Source: Flavobacterium saliperosum (GTDB lineage: Bacteria > Bacteroidota > Bacteroidia > Flavobacteriales > Flavobacteriaceae). Taken from it: a DNA stretch of 64,000 nt. Positions 26,780 through 35,679 of this stretch are shown piece by piece (within the stretch, counting starts at the first letter, position 1; each line of letters opens with the position of its first letter). The notes under the pieces were generated by a model. That model did no database searches. It was not told the origin of the DNA and saw only the letters and a program-made list of their open reading frames with translations. The DNA lies in NCBI RefSeq assembly GCF_900100625.1, contig NZ_FMTY01000005.1, positions 1 through 64,000 on the forward strand. Reading direction: 5' to 3'. A program made the position numbers and the translations under genes.

Positions 26780-28513
26780 TTAATAACGCATTACTTTGTA
26801 AACCGGATATTGCAAATGCTCTTTTTCATAGTATTTGGAATGTTTATACACCCAGTCCAATTGTGCATCGCCATTTTCGGCAAACTTTTTGTCTTCCTGA
26901 CGTTTCTTTTCCAGTTCGGCTTTTAATTGTGGATTTTCATCCAGAATCTTTTTGGCCAGATCTTCAAAAACATAGGCAGAATAATATTCTTTCTGTTGTA
27001 AAATCGTATCGAAGAAATTCCAGTTAAAAAACGAATCGGTAGCTTCCGGTTCTAAGGTTTCTAAAAGATATTTTACGTTTTTCTGATTGGTTTTTATCAC
27101 AAAATCGCCCTGACTGAATTTTACTTTCTCACGCGTGGTAGTTACCGAAGTGTTGTAATGTCCGTAATGTCCCTCAAAGGCTTCTTTGGAAGTTTTATAC
27201 TCCGTGATTTTATAACTGTCAACGCTAAGAATGGTGTCTTTTTTTAGCGGCGTCATTTCAATTCGGTTTAATTTCAACAAGTCGATTACTTCCCAGTGCT
27301 GTTTCGGGACAATGTACGATTCCGGAATGAGGATTTCCTTTTTTGCTTTATAGACTTCGTAATACGGAATCATTTTGCTGAACGGCTTCGTACGGTCATA
27401 ATACAAACGTTGTTTTCCAGAAACCTCGCTGGTTTTGTATTTTCCTTCATAACCTAAAAACGGAATCTGTTTCACTTTTGCAGAGTCAATTTCCCATTGA
27501 ACGGTATAGCGACTGTGCGGATAGTAACCCGTTGCATTTTCCTGACGCAGTTTCTTGATTTCAGCGGTATTTTGATCGGTATAATTTAAAGTGGACAACA
27601 TGTATTCGTAAGTCACTTTAACTCTGTCGCTGTATTTTTTCAACATGTGTGTTTCCACCATAGTTCCCAAAGTATTGAACATGGAAGCATATCCGGTGGA
27701 AAAACGAGGCGTTTCCATACTCTTTGCAAATCCTTTTTCCGGAAGATTATTGTGAACGTTTACGTAAGGAACCGATTCGATTTTCTTCGCTTTCAGATCT
27801 TTCAGGATGGTAGGCATCATCTTTTCGTTAAAAAATGTTCCTAAATTTCCGCCTAATTTCTGATAATGCGTGGCAATGTAAGTTAGCGTATATTGGTAAT
27901 CCGCGCCATTACTTACATGGTTGTCGATAAAAACATCCGGATTTACCACATTGAAAATTACCTGAAAGCTTCTCGAGTTTCTGGTGTCTGATTTGATAAA
28001 GTCACGGTTTAGGTCGAAATTTCTTGAATTGCCTCTGAAACCATAAGCTTCCGGTCCGTTCTGATTCGCGCGGGAAGTCGAATTCCGGTTCATAGCTCCA
28101 CCGATATTATATACGGGAATGGCAACAATCACCGTGTTTTTCGGAGCCGCAATTTTTCCGCTGGCCAAATCTCTCATAAGTAACATGGTTGCATCAATTC
28201 CGTCAGTTTCTCCGGGATGGATACCGTTGTTGATCAGAAGTACAGCTTTGTTCTGCGCGTTGATTTTATTGAAATCAAAAACTTTGTCCGCGTTGAAAGT
28301 CACAATATGCAGCGGTTCTCCGTTATCGGTTAATCCCATAGTTTTCATCGCAATCGTTTCGAAACTTTTATCAAGAAGCTGATAATAATTGATGGACTCC
28401 TGATAGGTTGCCGATTGGTTTCCGTTTCCTTTTTCAAAAGGCGTTTTTAAATCGGGTTGCTGTGCAAAAAGCATGGAAGTGCTTAAGAGAAATAAGTTAA
28501 GTATGTTTTTCAT
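26780..28513 (-). CDS. Secreted M14 family zinc carboxypeptidase
   Basis: 577 residues with a signal peptide (MKNILNLFLLSTSMLFAQ). The zinc site is HPGET (H99, E102) plus H199 in FIDNHVSNGADY, and NFDLNRDF carries the substrate-binding Asn/Arg. The fold occupies about 35-330; the remaining 240 residues are a C-terminal extension without a recognised motif. It should act on peptides outside the inner membrane. It is 2 bases downstream of coaD and is the last gene of ddl-coaD-M14, a conserved flavobacterial order; a peptidoglycan or protein substrate cannot be told apart. Confidence 0.9.
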   Translation of the reverse strand: MKNILNLFLLSTSMLFAQQPDLKTPFEKGNGNQSATYQESINYYQLLDKSFETIAMKTMGLTDNGEPLHIVTFNADKVFDFNKINAQNKAVLLINNGIHPGETDGIDATMLLMRDLASGKIAAPKNTVIVAIPVYNIGGAMNRNSTSRANQNGPEAYGFRGNSRNFDLNRDFIKSDTRNSRSFQVIFNVVNPDVFIDNHVSNGADYQYTLTYIATHYQKLGGNLGTFFNEKMMPTILKDLKAKKIESVPYVNVHNNLPEKGFAKSMETPRFSTGYASMFNTLGTMVETHMLKKYSDRVKVTYEYMLSTLNYTDQNTAEIKKLRQENATGYYPHSRYTVQWEIDSAKVKQIPFLGYEGKYKTSEVSGKQRLYYDRTKPFSKMIPYYEVYKAKKEILIPESYIVPKQHWEVIDLLKLNRIEMTPLKKDTILSVDSYKITEYKTSKEAFEGHYGHYNTSVTTTREKVKFSQGDFVIKTNQKNVKYLLETLEPEATDSFFNWNFFDTILQQKEYYSAYVFEDLAKKILDENPQLKAELEKKRQEDKKFAENGDAQLDWVYKHSKYYEKEHLQYPVYKVMRY

Positions 28514-28515
28514 TG

Positions 28516-28971
28516 TTATTTTATTTTTACAGATTGGGGAACAAGAATGGTATAATCGCCGCCGTTTCGAATAACATCACGAACAATGCTCGAACTGATA
28601 TGTGAGGTGTCTATGGACGTTAATAAAAATACGGTTTCAATGTCTGAAAGTTGACGGTTGGTGTGCGCAATCGCTTTTTCAAATTCGAAATCGGCCGGGT
28701 TTCGTAGTCCGCGCAGGATGAATTTAGCGTCCAATTTGTGGCACAAATCGATGGTTAACCCTTCATAGGTTACCACGGATACTTTGGGATCGTCTTTAAA
28801 CGAGGCTTCGATGAATTTTTTACGGTCTTCCAGAGAAAACATGTATTTTTTTTCGGCATTGATACCGATGGCTACCACGATTTCATCAAACAAGGGCAAC
28901 GCTCTTTTGATGATGTCAAAATGACCTAAGGTGATGGGGTCAAAAGATCCGGGAAATATGGCTTTTCTCAT
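28516..28971 (-). CDS. coaD: Phosphopantetheine adenylyltransferase
   Basis: 151 residues, standard size. It adds AMP to 4'-phosphopantetheine to make dephospho-CoA, the penultimate step of CoA synthesis. The nucleotidyltransferase motif (T/H)xGH is in FPGSFDPITLGH near the N-terminus, and RGLRNPADFEFE and ISSSIVRDV are the other family signatures. It lies 11 bases after ddl and 2 bases before the M14 peptidase gene. Confidence 0.97.
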   Translation of the reverse strand: MRKAIFPGSFDPITLGHFDIIKRALPLFDEIVVAIGINAEKKYMFSLEDRKKFIEASFKDDPKVSVVTYEGLTIDLCHKLDAKFILRGLRNPADFEFEKAIAHTNRQLSDIETVFLLTSIDTSHISSSIVRDVIRNGGDYTILVPQSVKIK

Positions 28972-28982
28972 AATGTTGCGTA

Positions 28983-29954
28983 TTATACTAATGCCAATTG
29001 AATAGCATTATCAAACAATTCAGTTAATGAAATTCCGGCTTCTTTAGCCTGTTGCGGTAAAATACTCTCGGTGGTCATTCCGGGAATCGTATTCATTTCC
29101 AGCATGTACGGTTCTCCGTTTACGATGATGAATTCGCTTCTTGAAAAACCTTTCATTTTTAAGACTTCATAGACTTTTTTGGAAACCGCTTCCACTTTCT
29201 GACGGATGTCATCTGAAATTCGGGCCGGTGTGATTTCCTGTGATTTCCCTAAATATTTCGCTTCATAGTCGAAGAAATCATTTTCCGATACAATTTCCGT
29301 AATCGGTAAAACCGTAGTTTCTCCTTTGTAATTGATGACGCCAACCGACACTTCTGTTCCGTCAAGGAAACTTTCAATAATGATCTCGTTATCTTCTTTG
29401 TAAGCGTTTTCAATGGCCGGAAGCAATTCTTCTTTCGATTTCACTTTCGAAATTCCGAAACTCGAACCGGATTTGTTAGGTTTAACGAACATCGGCAACC
29501 CAACGGTTTTGATGATTTCGTCCTCGTTGATTGCATCACCTTTATCCAAATAGAAAGAAGTCGCTGTTTTGATGCCGTAGGGTTTTAAAACCGAAAGCAT
29601 GTCACGCTTGTTAAATGTCAAGGCTGCCTGGTAATAATCACAAGATGTTTGTGGAATACCCAACAATTCAAAATAAGCCTGCATCAGTCCGTCTTCTCCT
29701 GGTGTGCCGTGAATGGCATTGAAAACCACATCAAATTCAAGTTTGATTCCGGCATAATTCACCGAAAAGTCGTGACGGTTTACCGGAAATTCATTTTCAT
29801 TGTCGTCCACCATTACCCATTTTTCTTTGAAAATATGAATTCGGTAGGCGTTATATTTTGATTTATCCAAGAAGTTATACACTACATTTCCGCTTTTTAA
29901 GGAAATTTGATATTCGCTGGAATAGCCTCCCATAATAATGGCAACATTTTTCAT
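28983..29954 (-). CDS. ddl: D-alanine--D-alanine ligase
   Basis: 323 residues, an ATP-grasp enzyme making the D-Ala-D-Ala dipeptide of peptidoglycan. Signatures are HGTPGEDG, PMFVKPNKSGSSFGISKV (ATP-grasp loop), EVSVGV and the metal/ligand segment YMLEMNTIPGMT. First gene of the ddl-coaD-M14 unit with an exact -7 element upstream. The PASTA-domain protein and RluD diverge from it, the usual order in Flavobacterium. Confidence 0.97.
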   Translation of the reverse strand: MKNVAIIMGGYSSEYQISLKSGNVVYNFLDKSKYNAYRIHIFKEKWVMVDDNENEFPVNRHDFSVNYAGIKLEFDVVFNAIHGTPGEDGLMQAYFELLGIPQTSCDYYQAALTFNKRDMLSVLKPYGIKTATSFYLDKGDAINEDEIIKTVGLPMFVKPNKSGSSFGISKVKSKEELLPAIENAYKEDNEIIIESFLDGTEVSVGVINYKGETTVLPITEIVSENDFFDYEAKYLGKSQEITPARISDDIRQKVEAVSKKVYEVLKMKGFSRSEFIIVNGEPYMLEMNTIPGMTTESILPQQAKEAGISLTELFDNAIQLALV

Positions 29955-29988
29955 AAATCGTGCGTTATTTGATAAGTAATAGTTCTTA

Positions 29989-29996
29989 CAAAATTA
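29989..29996 (-). promoter_or_regulatory. -7 element TAATTTTG of ddl-coaD-M14
   Basis: Exact TAnnTTTG on the minus strand, 35 bases before the ddl start codon. Confidence 0.65.
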
Positions 29997-30120
29997 TCAC
30001 TATTTGTTGAAACCCACATCAAAAAATATTTTTCTTCCGATAAAAATGAAAAAGTGGGTTCCTGATGACATAGGCAAACAATTACTTTTTCGGAAGAAAC
30101 GAAAAATCTTTAGTATTTTA

Positions 30121-30128
30121 TATCTTTG
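30121..30128 (+). promoter_or_regulatory. -7 element TATCTTTG of the PASTA-rluD operon
   Basis: Exact TAnnTTTG, 16 bases before the ATG at 30144. The in-frame TTG at 30126 lies inside the element and cannot be the start. Confidence 0.75.
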
Positions 30129-30143
30129 TCCAAAACCAAAACT

Positions 30144-30773
30144 ATGAGTTGGAAAAAATTTTTAACAAGCCCTTCCTTTTTTAAAAACTTCGCATTAGCG
30201 TTACTTATTGTTGTCGCCGCTGTTTTTGGCGTGATGAAATTTTTAAGCGTGGCAACCAACCACGGCGAAGAAATTCCTGTGCCGAATCTCTCCAAAATGT
30301 CGCTTGAAAAAGCAGAAGAACGTCTAAATGATATCGATTTGGAGTTACACTTGTTAGATACCGTAGATTATAATCCTGCTTTTCCTGCTTATTCTATTGT
30401 AGAACAAGATCCGCTTCCGGCGGTTACTGTGAAAGACGGACGTAAAGTTTATGTAAAAATTAATGCGGGAGGATATACAAAAGTTGCCTTACCGGAATTG
30501 GTTCAGAAGACATACAGACAAGCGCTGTCAACGTTACGTGCTTTAGGTTTAGAGGAAGGCGACGTGAAGTATGTGGAATATATGGCGAAAGATGTGGTTT
30601 TGGAAGTGAAACAGAACGGTAAAAAACTCAAAGCAGGCGATAGAATATTAAAATCGTCTAAAATTGATTTTGTTTTGGGAGACGGGAAAACCGGATTCCA
30701 GGACCAGGAAATGGATAGTATTAATGCGAGTGAAAAATTAGAGCCGGTTCCGGCAGAAGAAAATGCAGAATAA
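30144..30773 (+). CDS. PASTA domain membrane protein
   Basis: 209 residues from ATG 30144. One transmembrane segment (FALALLIVVAAVFGVMKFL, about 13-31) is followed by two PASTA domains: IPVPNLSKMSLEKAEERL and VALPELVQKTYRQALSTL are their beginnings. The tail is acidic. PASTA domains elsewhere sense peptidoglycan stems on Ser/Thr kinases and penicillin-binding proteins, but this protein carries neither catalytic domain, so it may be a cell-wall-binding accessory protein. It overlaps the start of rluD by 11 bases and is divergent from ddl. Confidence 0.9.
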   Translation: MSWKKFLTSPSFFKNFALALLIVVAAVFGVMKFLSVATNHGEEIPVPNLSKMSLEKAEERLNDIDLELHLLDTVDYNPAFPAYSIVEQDPLPAVTVKDGRKVYVKINAGGYTKVALPELVQKTYRQALSTLRALGLEEGDVKYVEYMAKDVVLEVKQNGKKLKAGDRILKSSKIDFVLGDGKTGFQDQEMDSINASEKLEPVPAEENAE

Positions 30774-31809
30774 TCAGAATACCGATCAGGAAGAACTGGA
30801 AGACGAGTTGTATGAACATCATCGTTTTGAAGCTTCAAAAGGCCAGGCGCCGTTGCGTGTGGATAAATTTTTAATGAATTTAGTGGAAAACGCCACACGA
30901 AATAAAATTCAACAGGCAGCAGCTAACGGAAATATTTTCGTGAATAACATTCCGGTGAAATCCAATTATAAAGTAAAAGCAAATGATGTGGTGCGTGTGT
31001 TGTTAGAACATCCGCCCTTCGAAAATATTATTATCCCGGAGAACATTCCGTTGGATATCGTTTATGAGGATGACCAATTATTGGTCATAAACAAACCCGC
31101 AGGTTTAGTGGTGCATCCGGGTCACGGAAATTATACAGGGACTTTAGTGAATGCGTTGGCGTATCATTTTGAAAATCTGCCAATGAACAGCAGCGAACGT
31201 CCCGGATTGGTGCATCGCATCGATAAGGACACTTCCGGATTGCTGGTAGTGGCGAAAACCGATCAGGCGATGGCCTTTTTAGCCAAACAGTTTGAAGAGA
31301 AAACTTCCGAAAGAGAATATGTTGCCCTTGTTTGGGGAAATGTAGCGGAAGAGGAAGGAACCGTTACCGGATATATCGGACGTCATATGAAAGACCGCAT
31401 GCAAATGTCGTGTTATGATAATGAAGAATACGGAAAATGGGCGGTAACGCATTATAAAGTATTGGAACGATTGGGGTATGTGACGTTGGTTTCGTGTAAA
31501 TTGGAAACCGGTCGTACGCACCAAATCCGTGTGCACATGAAACATATCGGACATACGTTATTTAACGACGAACGGTATGGTGGGCACTTGATTCTGAAAG
31601 GAACCACGTTTACCAAATACAAACAGTTTATCGATAATTGTTTCAAAACATTACCGAGACAGGCGTTACATGCCAAAACATTAGGATTCCAGCATCCAAC
31701 AACCAAAGAATTCCTGCGTTTTGATACCGAAATCCCTCAGGATATGATGGAATGTGTTGAAAAATGGCGCGTGTATTCCAAGTCACACACGGTTGAAGAA
31801 GAAAATTAA
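30763..31809 (+). CDS. rluD: RluA-family 23S rRNA pseudouridine synthase (RluD-like)
   Basis: 348 residues. An S4 RNA-binding domain (LRVDKFLMNLVENATRNKIQ, about 31-80) precedes the catalytic domain, where HRIDKDTSGLLVVAK contains the catalytic D154. HQIRVHMKHIGH is the second family motif. RluD isomerises uridines in helix 69 of 23S rRNA; that exact target is assumed from length and architecture. Translationally coupled to the PASTA gene and closed by a strong terminator. Confidence 0.9.
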   Translation: MQNNQNTDQEELEDELYEHHRFEASKGQAPLRVDKFLMNLVENATRNKIQQAAANGNIFVNNIPVKSNYKVKANDVVRVLLEHPPFENIIIPENIPLDIVYEDDQLLVINKPAGLVVHPGHGNYTGTLVNALAYHFENLPMNSSERPGLVHRIDKDTSGLLVVAKTDQAMAFLAKQFEEKTSEREYVALVWGNVAEEEGTVTGYIGRHMKDRMQMSCYDNEEYGKWAVTHYKVLERLGYVTLVSCKLETGRTHQIRVHMKHIGHTLFNDERYGGHLILKGTTFTKYKQFIDNCFKTLPRQALHAKTLGFQHPTTKEFLRFDTEIPQDMMECVEKWRVYSKSHTVEEEN

Positions 31810-31813
31810 TATT

Positions 31814-31843
31814 AAAAAAGCCTCCAAATCCGGAGGCTTTTTT
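31814..31843. terminator. Bidirectional terminator after rluD
   Basis: Stem AAAAAAGCCTCC / GGAGGCTTTTTT with loop AAATCC; convergent genes end at 31809 and 31851. Confidence 0.9.
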
Positions 31844-31850
31844 AATATAA

Positions 31851-32495
31851 TCAATTCAAAACAATATCTCTTTTCCCCATCCATACATTGCCAACTTTCT
31901 TGACATCCACAATCCCCGAGCCGCCCTGAAGAGAATACTTGTTTTGCATGTTTTTGGGAAGGTTGGGGTCGTCCTTAAACATGAAATCGGTAATGTAAAA
32001 GGGTTCATTGCCTGGAATTTTTATTGCCGAGTGAATATGTTGTGGCGCTGTTGTTTTGGGATAGGAAGCGGGGCGAATGGTTTCAATGCGATAGTAGCCT
32101 TTCTTATCGGTTTTGCACCAGCCGTGATGCGAACCATGCCATTTCTGATATCCGGTTTCGGTTCCTTTTTTGGAATATTCACCTTTTGAATCGGTATGAT
32201 ACGCATATATGATAACGTTAGGATAAGGTGTTTTGTCTTTTCTGTAAACGGTCCCGCTGATGATTAATTTCTCACTCTTACTGTCATCGTCCGGAATCAC
32301 CATGGTGGAAGTCAGTTGTTTGGGCATGTTGGCAAAACAGCATTCGATAGCCGCATCGGGATCATCACAAATATCCGTTTGAAGTGTTGCTGTTGGTTCG
32401 TTCAGGCTCATTTCACTATTAGTTTCCTGATTTCTGCAAAAGGTCATCAGCAAAGAGCATAACAATACGGCGATAACTTTGGAAGAAGGTTTCAT
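31851..32495 (-). CDS. Exported intradiol ring-cleavage dioxygenase-like protein
   Basis: 214 residues with an N-terminal hydrophobic signal ending in a possible weak lipobox (LMTFC). The dioxygenase_C beta-sandwich is clear: LIISGTVYRKDKTPYPNVII, then a Tyr (YAYHTD), a second Tyr in RPASYP and the HIH pair (QHIHSAI), the four residues expected to bind non-haem Fe(III). Cytoplasmic relatives open catechol rings, but exported single-gene versions such as this have no known substrate and no aromatic-catabolism neighbours here. Own promoter, convergent with rluD. Confidence 0.82.
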   Translation of the reverse strand: MKPSSKVIAVLLCSLLMTFCRNQETNSEMSLNEPTATLQTDICDDPDAAIECCFANMPKQLTSTMVIPDDDSKSEKLIISGTVYRKDKTPYPNVIIYAYHTDSKGEYSKKGTETGYQKWHGSHHGWCKTDKKGYYRIETIRPASYPKTTAPQHIHSAIKIPGNEPFYITDFMFKDDPNLPKNMQNKYSLQGGSGIVDVKKVGNVWMGKRDIVLN

Positions 32496-32525
32496 GATGT
32501 AATATTTTGAAAATCAATGATATAT

Positions 32526-32533
32526 CAAATTTA
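32526..32533 (-). promoter_or_regulatory. -7 element TAAATTTG of the dioxygenase-like gene
   Basis: Exact TAnnTTTG on the minus strand, 31 bases before the start codon at 32495. Confidence 0.6.
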
Positions 32534-32576
32534 CAAAATGAATTTCGTTTTTTACTTACAAAAAGTTAAGAAATAC

Positions 32577-33119
32577 TTAATGGAGGTATTCGTCTCGCAA
32601 CAACGAAAACACAAGTGAATCTTCCATAATGTTGTTCTTGCAGTAATGCTTACGCAAATGCCCTTCCTTAGTGAAGTTCAGTTTCTGAACCAGTCGCAAG
32701 GAAGGCTCATTCTTCGGTCCGATGAAAGCTTCAATGCGGTTGAGGTCCATTTCTCTAAAACCATAATCGATAACCGCTTTCAATGCTTCCGACATGATTC
32801 CTTTGCCTTTGTGAACGTCACTGTTTAAAGCATAACCGATTTCGGCACGACGGTGTTCCGTGTACCAGGTGTGGAAACCGCAGGCACCCATGACAGTGTT
32901 GGTTTGTTTGTCAATCAGCTGAAAATTCACGAATGATTTATTATAGGTCGCGATTCCTTTACGGAATTTATCTTTCTCCTTTTCAAGTTCTTCCTCGGTA
33001 ACAAGACCTAAGAATGCTTTCAGCTCGTTGTCGTTATACTGCTGAAATAGGTAATCGTAGGTTTCGGGTGTCAGCTTTCTCAAAATAAGCTGTTGCGTTT
33101 CCAATAGCTCAAAAATCAT
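32577..33119 (-). CDS. GNAT family N-acetyltransferase (RimJ/RimL-like)
   Basis: 180 residues, cytoplasmic. The order LETQQLILRKLTPETYDYLF, GACGFHTW, AEIGYALNSDVHKGKGIMSEALKA (acetyl-CoA loop at HKGKGIMS) and NRIEAFIGPKNEPSLRLVQK is that of the Acetyltransf_3 branch, which acetylates N-termini of ribosomal proteins or small amines. Target unknown. Stand-alone gene; a one-mismatch -7 (TATCTTTA) lies about 55 bases upstream. Confidence 0.88.
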   Translation of the reverse strand: MIFELLETQQLILRKLTPETYDYLFQQYNDNELKAFLGLVTEEELEKEKDKFRKGIATYNKSFVNFQLIDKQTNTVMGACGFHTWYTEHRRAEIGYALNSDVHKGKGIMSEALKAVIDYGFREMDLNRIEAFIGPKNEPSLRLVQKLNFTKEGHLRKHYCKNNIMEDSLVFSLLRDEYLH

Positions 33120-33253
33120 TTTTTCGATTTAAATACTTAGATGTAATTCTTTTTGCTCGGGCAATGTCTATTGTAAAGATACCTGATTTCAATCGGATGG
33201 TTATTCAAAAAAAAGAGATAATGTAGGATTATCTCTTGAAGTGCTAACAGCAT

Positions 33254-33550
33254 TCAGGCAATCTGTTTCAGGATTTCCCTTTCGGAATGATGAACAAAAG
33301 GTTTGAATTTCTCGTACCATTCCTTCCAGGCTGTAGCGTTCATTTCTTTGGCTAAATCGGTTTCAAAATCGGCAAGGGATTTATACGGCGATTCAAATAT
33401 CAAACGATAACCGGCTCCTGTAAAATCGGTTAGGATTCTTCCGCCGGAAGGTTGAGTCATTACCCCAAGACCAACGGCTTCGTCGCACAATGCTTTAGCT
33501 TCTTTAAACCGGCCAAATTGCAGATAGAATATTTCTCGGACTATATACAT
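33254..33550 (-). CDS. Small NIPSNAP-like dimeric alpha-beta barrel protein, function unknown
   Basis: 98 residues from the ATG at 33550 (MYIVREIFYLQFGRFKEAKA). The same frame opens at 33574, but that start would fall directly at the predicted transcription start below the -7 element at 33585-33592, so the inner ATG is preferred. The strand-helix pattern, with FGRFKEAKAL and a second half ending in WKEWYEKFKPFVHHSEREIL, looks like the NIPSNAP/dimeric ferredoxin-like fold. No catalytic residues are recognisable. Stand-alone gene. Confidence 0.65.
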   Translation of the reverse strand: MYIVREIFYLQFGRFKEAKALCDEAVGLGVMTQPSGGRILTDFTGAGYRLIFESPYKSLADFETDLAKEMNATAWKEWYEKFKPFVHHSEREILKQIA

Positions 33551-33584
33551 GATACTGCTATTTAAATTAAACAAAAAAGACTAA

Positions 33585-33592
33585 CAAAGTTA
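33585..33592 (-). promoter_or_regulatory. -7 element TAACTTTG of the small barrel gene
   Basis: Exact TAnnTTTG on the minus strand, 34 bases before the ATG at 33550. Confidence 0.6.
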
Positions 33593-33712
33593 AGAATTTT
33601 AAAAATCAGAAGGAATTGAAAGCCAGTAATTTAAAACGGTGTGCCTTGCTTTCTGAAAATTGACAAATAAAACATTCTGTGTGATAATCTCTGAATTCTG
33701 AATTCAAATTTC

Positions 33713-33720
33713 TATTTTTG
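33713..33720 (+). promoter_or_regulatory. -7 element TATTTTTG of pyrD
   Basis: Exact TAnnTTTG, 21 bases before the ATG at 33742. An in-frame TTG at 33718 lies inside the element and is rejected as a start. Confidence 0.75.
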
Positions 33721-33741
33721 CATTACAACACAATTACTACC

Positions 33742-34761
33742 ATGTACAAACAAATTATTCGTCCGATACTTTTTTGTTTCGATCCTGAGGCCGTACATCA
33801 TTTTACATTTTCGCTGGTCCGATTTGTAAATAAAATACCCGGGATTTCCTCATTGATTAAATCTCTTTATACAGTAAACGACAAACGTTTGGAACGTGAA
33901 GTTTTCGGGTTGAAATTCAAAAATCCGGTTGGACTTGCGGCTGGTTTCGATAAAGATGCCAAATTGTACAAAGAGCTTTCCAATTTCGGATTCGGATTTA
34001 TAGAAATCGGCACTCTTACCCCAAAAGCACAGGAGGGCAACGCGAAAAAAAGATTGTTTCGTTTGCGGGAAGATTCGGCGATTGTTAACCGAATGGGTTT
34101 CAATAATGGAGGAGTGGACGAAGCGGTGAAACGTCTGAATGTAAACAACGGGGTTCTGATTGGTGGAAACATCGGAAAAAATAAAATCACCCCTAACGAA
34201 GAAGCGGTAAAGGATTATGAAATCTGTTTCGATGCCTTGTACGATTATGTGGATTATTTTGTAGTGAATGTGAGTTCGCCCAATACGCCCAATCTTCGTG
34301 CTCTTCAGGATAAAGAACCGTTAACACAATTACTGCAAACGTTGCAGGATAAAAATAAAACGAAGCAAAAAGAGAAACCAATTCTCTTGAAAATTGCGCC
34401 CGATTTAACCAACGACCAATTGCTGGACATCATTGATATCGTAAAAGAAACCAAAATTGCTGGCGTAATTGCGACCAATACAACCATTTCACGTGACGGA
34501 TTACAATCGGTAAACCGAATTGAAATGGGCGGACTTTCCGGAAAACCATTAACCAAACGTTCCACGGAAGTGATTCGTTTTCTTTCCGAAAAAAGCAATA
34601 AAGCCTTCCCTATTATTGGGGTAGGCGGAATTCACACCGCCGAAGATGCCATCGAAAAACTGGAAGCAGGAGCAAGTTTAGTGCAATTATACACCGGGTT
34701 TATTTATGAAGGTCCGGCCCTGGTGAAAGCCATCAATAAAAAGATTTTAGAAAAAGCATAA
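33742..34761 (+). CDS. pyrD: Dihydroorotate dehydrogenase (quinone), class 2
   Basis: 339 residues. It oxidises dihydroorotate to orotate with FMN and passes electrons to quinone at the inner membrane, the step before pyrE. The N-terminal amphipathic helices ([21 protein letters not shown]) mark class 2. Core motifs are [52 protein letters not shown] with the catalytic Ser, and the FMN-binding [16 protein letters not shown] 33742 is chosen because the upstream start is inside the promoter. Confidence 0.97.
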   Translation: MYKQIIRPILFCFDPEAVHHFTFSLVRFVNKIPGISSLIKSLYTVNDKRLEREVFGLKFKNPVGLAAGFDKDAKLYKELSNFGFGFIEIGTLTPKAQEGNAKKRLFRLREDSAIVNRMGFNNGGVDEAVKRLNVNNGVLIGGNIGKNKITPNEEAVKDYEICFDALYDYVDYFVVNVSSPNTPNLRALQDKEPLTQLLQTLQDKNKTKQKEKPILLKIAPDLTNDQLLDIIDIVKETKIAGVIATNTTISRDGLQSVNRIEMGGLSGKPLTKRSTEVIRFLSEKSNKAFPIIGVGGIHTAEDAIEKLEAGASLVQLYTGFIYEGPALVKAINKKILEKA

Positions 34762-34800
34762 AACATAGTATCTTAGCCACTCAGAACCACGAAACCTTCA

Positions 34801-35664
34801 ATGGAAAAAGTCAAAATTATCGAATGTCCGCGCGATGCCATGCAAGGCATTAAAGAATTTATTCCCACGGATAAAAAAGTGCAGTACATCCAATCGTTAT
34901 TGCGTGTAGGTTTTGATACCATTGATTTCGGAAGTTTCGTTTCGGCGAAGGCCATACCGCAAATGCAGGATACGGCCGAAGTTTTGGCGAAACTGGATTT
35001 GTCGCAAACCCAAAGTAAATTACTGGCCATTATTGCCAATACACAAGGTGCCGAAAATGCCTCCATCCATACTGAAATTCAGTATTTGGGTTTTCCTTTT
35101 TCGATTTCCGAGAATTTTCAGATGCGTAATACCCATAAAACCATCGCCGAATCACTGGTAACGCTGCAGGAAATTTTAAACATTGCCGACAGAACCAATA
35201 AAGAAGTGGTAACCTATATTTCCATGGGCTTCGGGAATCCGTATGGCGATCCCTGGAATGTGGAAATCGTAGGGGAATGGACCGAGAAACTGGCCAATAT
35301 GGGTGTGAAAATCCTGTCACTTTCTGATACCGTGGGAAGTTCCACACCGGAAGTTATTGATTACCTGTTCTCCAATCTGATTCCGAAATACCCGAATGTC
35401 GAATTCGGCGCTCATTTGCATACCACACCGGAGAAATGGTTCGAAAAAGTAGATGCGGCTTATAAAGCAGGCTGTCGTCGTTTTGATGGAGCGATTCAGG
35501 GCTTTGGCGGTTGTCCGATGGCCAAAGACGATTTAACCGGAAACATGCCAACCGAAAAGATGCTTTCGTACTTTACCACCGTAAAAGCGGATTCCAATCT
35601 GAGTCCGATGAGTTTTGAAAGTGCTTACAATGAAGCTTTGAAAATTTTTACGATTTACCACTAA
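34801..35664 (+). CDS. Hydroxymethylglutaryl-CoA lyase-like enzyme
   Basis: 287 residues of the HMGL-like TIM-barrel family. MEKVKIIECPRDAMQGIKEF contains the metal-binding Asp next to the Arg (normally RDG; here RDA). FDTIDFGSFVS, LSLSDTVGSSTPEVI, FGAHLHTTP (His metal ligands) and GCRRFDGAIQGFGGCPMA with the catalytic Cys complete the set. It would split HMG-CoA into acetyl-CoA and acetoacetate in leucine breakdown; the citramalate/homocitrate-synthase side of the family is less likely given the FGGCP motif. It follows pyrD by 39 bases. Confidence 0.88.
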   Translation: MEKVKIIECPRDAMQGIKEFIPTDKKVQYIQSLLRVGFDTIDFGSFVSAKAIPQMQDTAEVLAKLDLSQTQSKLLAIIANTQGAENASIHTEIQYLGFPFSISENFQMRNTHKTIAESLVTLQEILNIADRTNKEVVTYISMGFGNPYGDPWNVEIVGEWTEKLANMGVKILSLSDTVGSSTPEVIDYLFSNLIPKYPNVEFGAHLHTTPEKWFEKVDAAYKAGCRRFDGAIQGFGGCPMAKDDLTGNMPTEKMLSYFTTVKADSNLSPMSFESAYNEALKIFTIYH

Positions 35665-35679
35665 ATAATCCTGTTAAAA

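Noticed and set aside
30126..30143. TTG as start of the PASTA gene
   Set aside because: It lies inside the TATCTTTG promoter element; ATG 30144 leads directly into the membrane helix region.
33718..33741. TTG as start of pyrD
   Set aside because: It is the end of the TATTTTTG promoter element; ATG 33742 matches the usual class 2 N-terminus.
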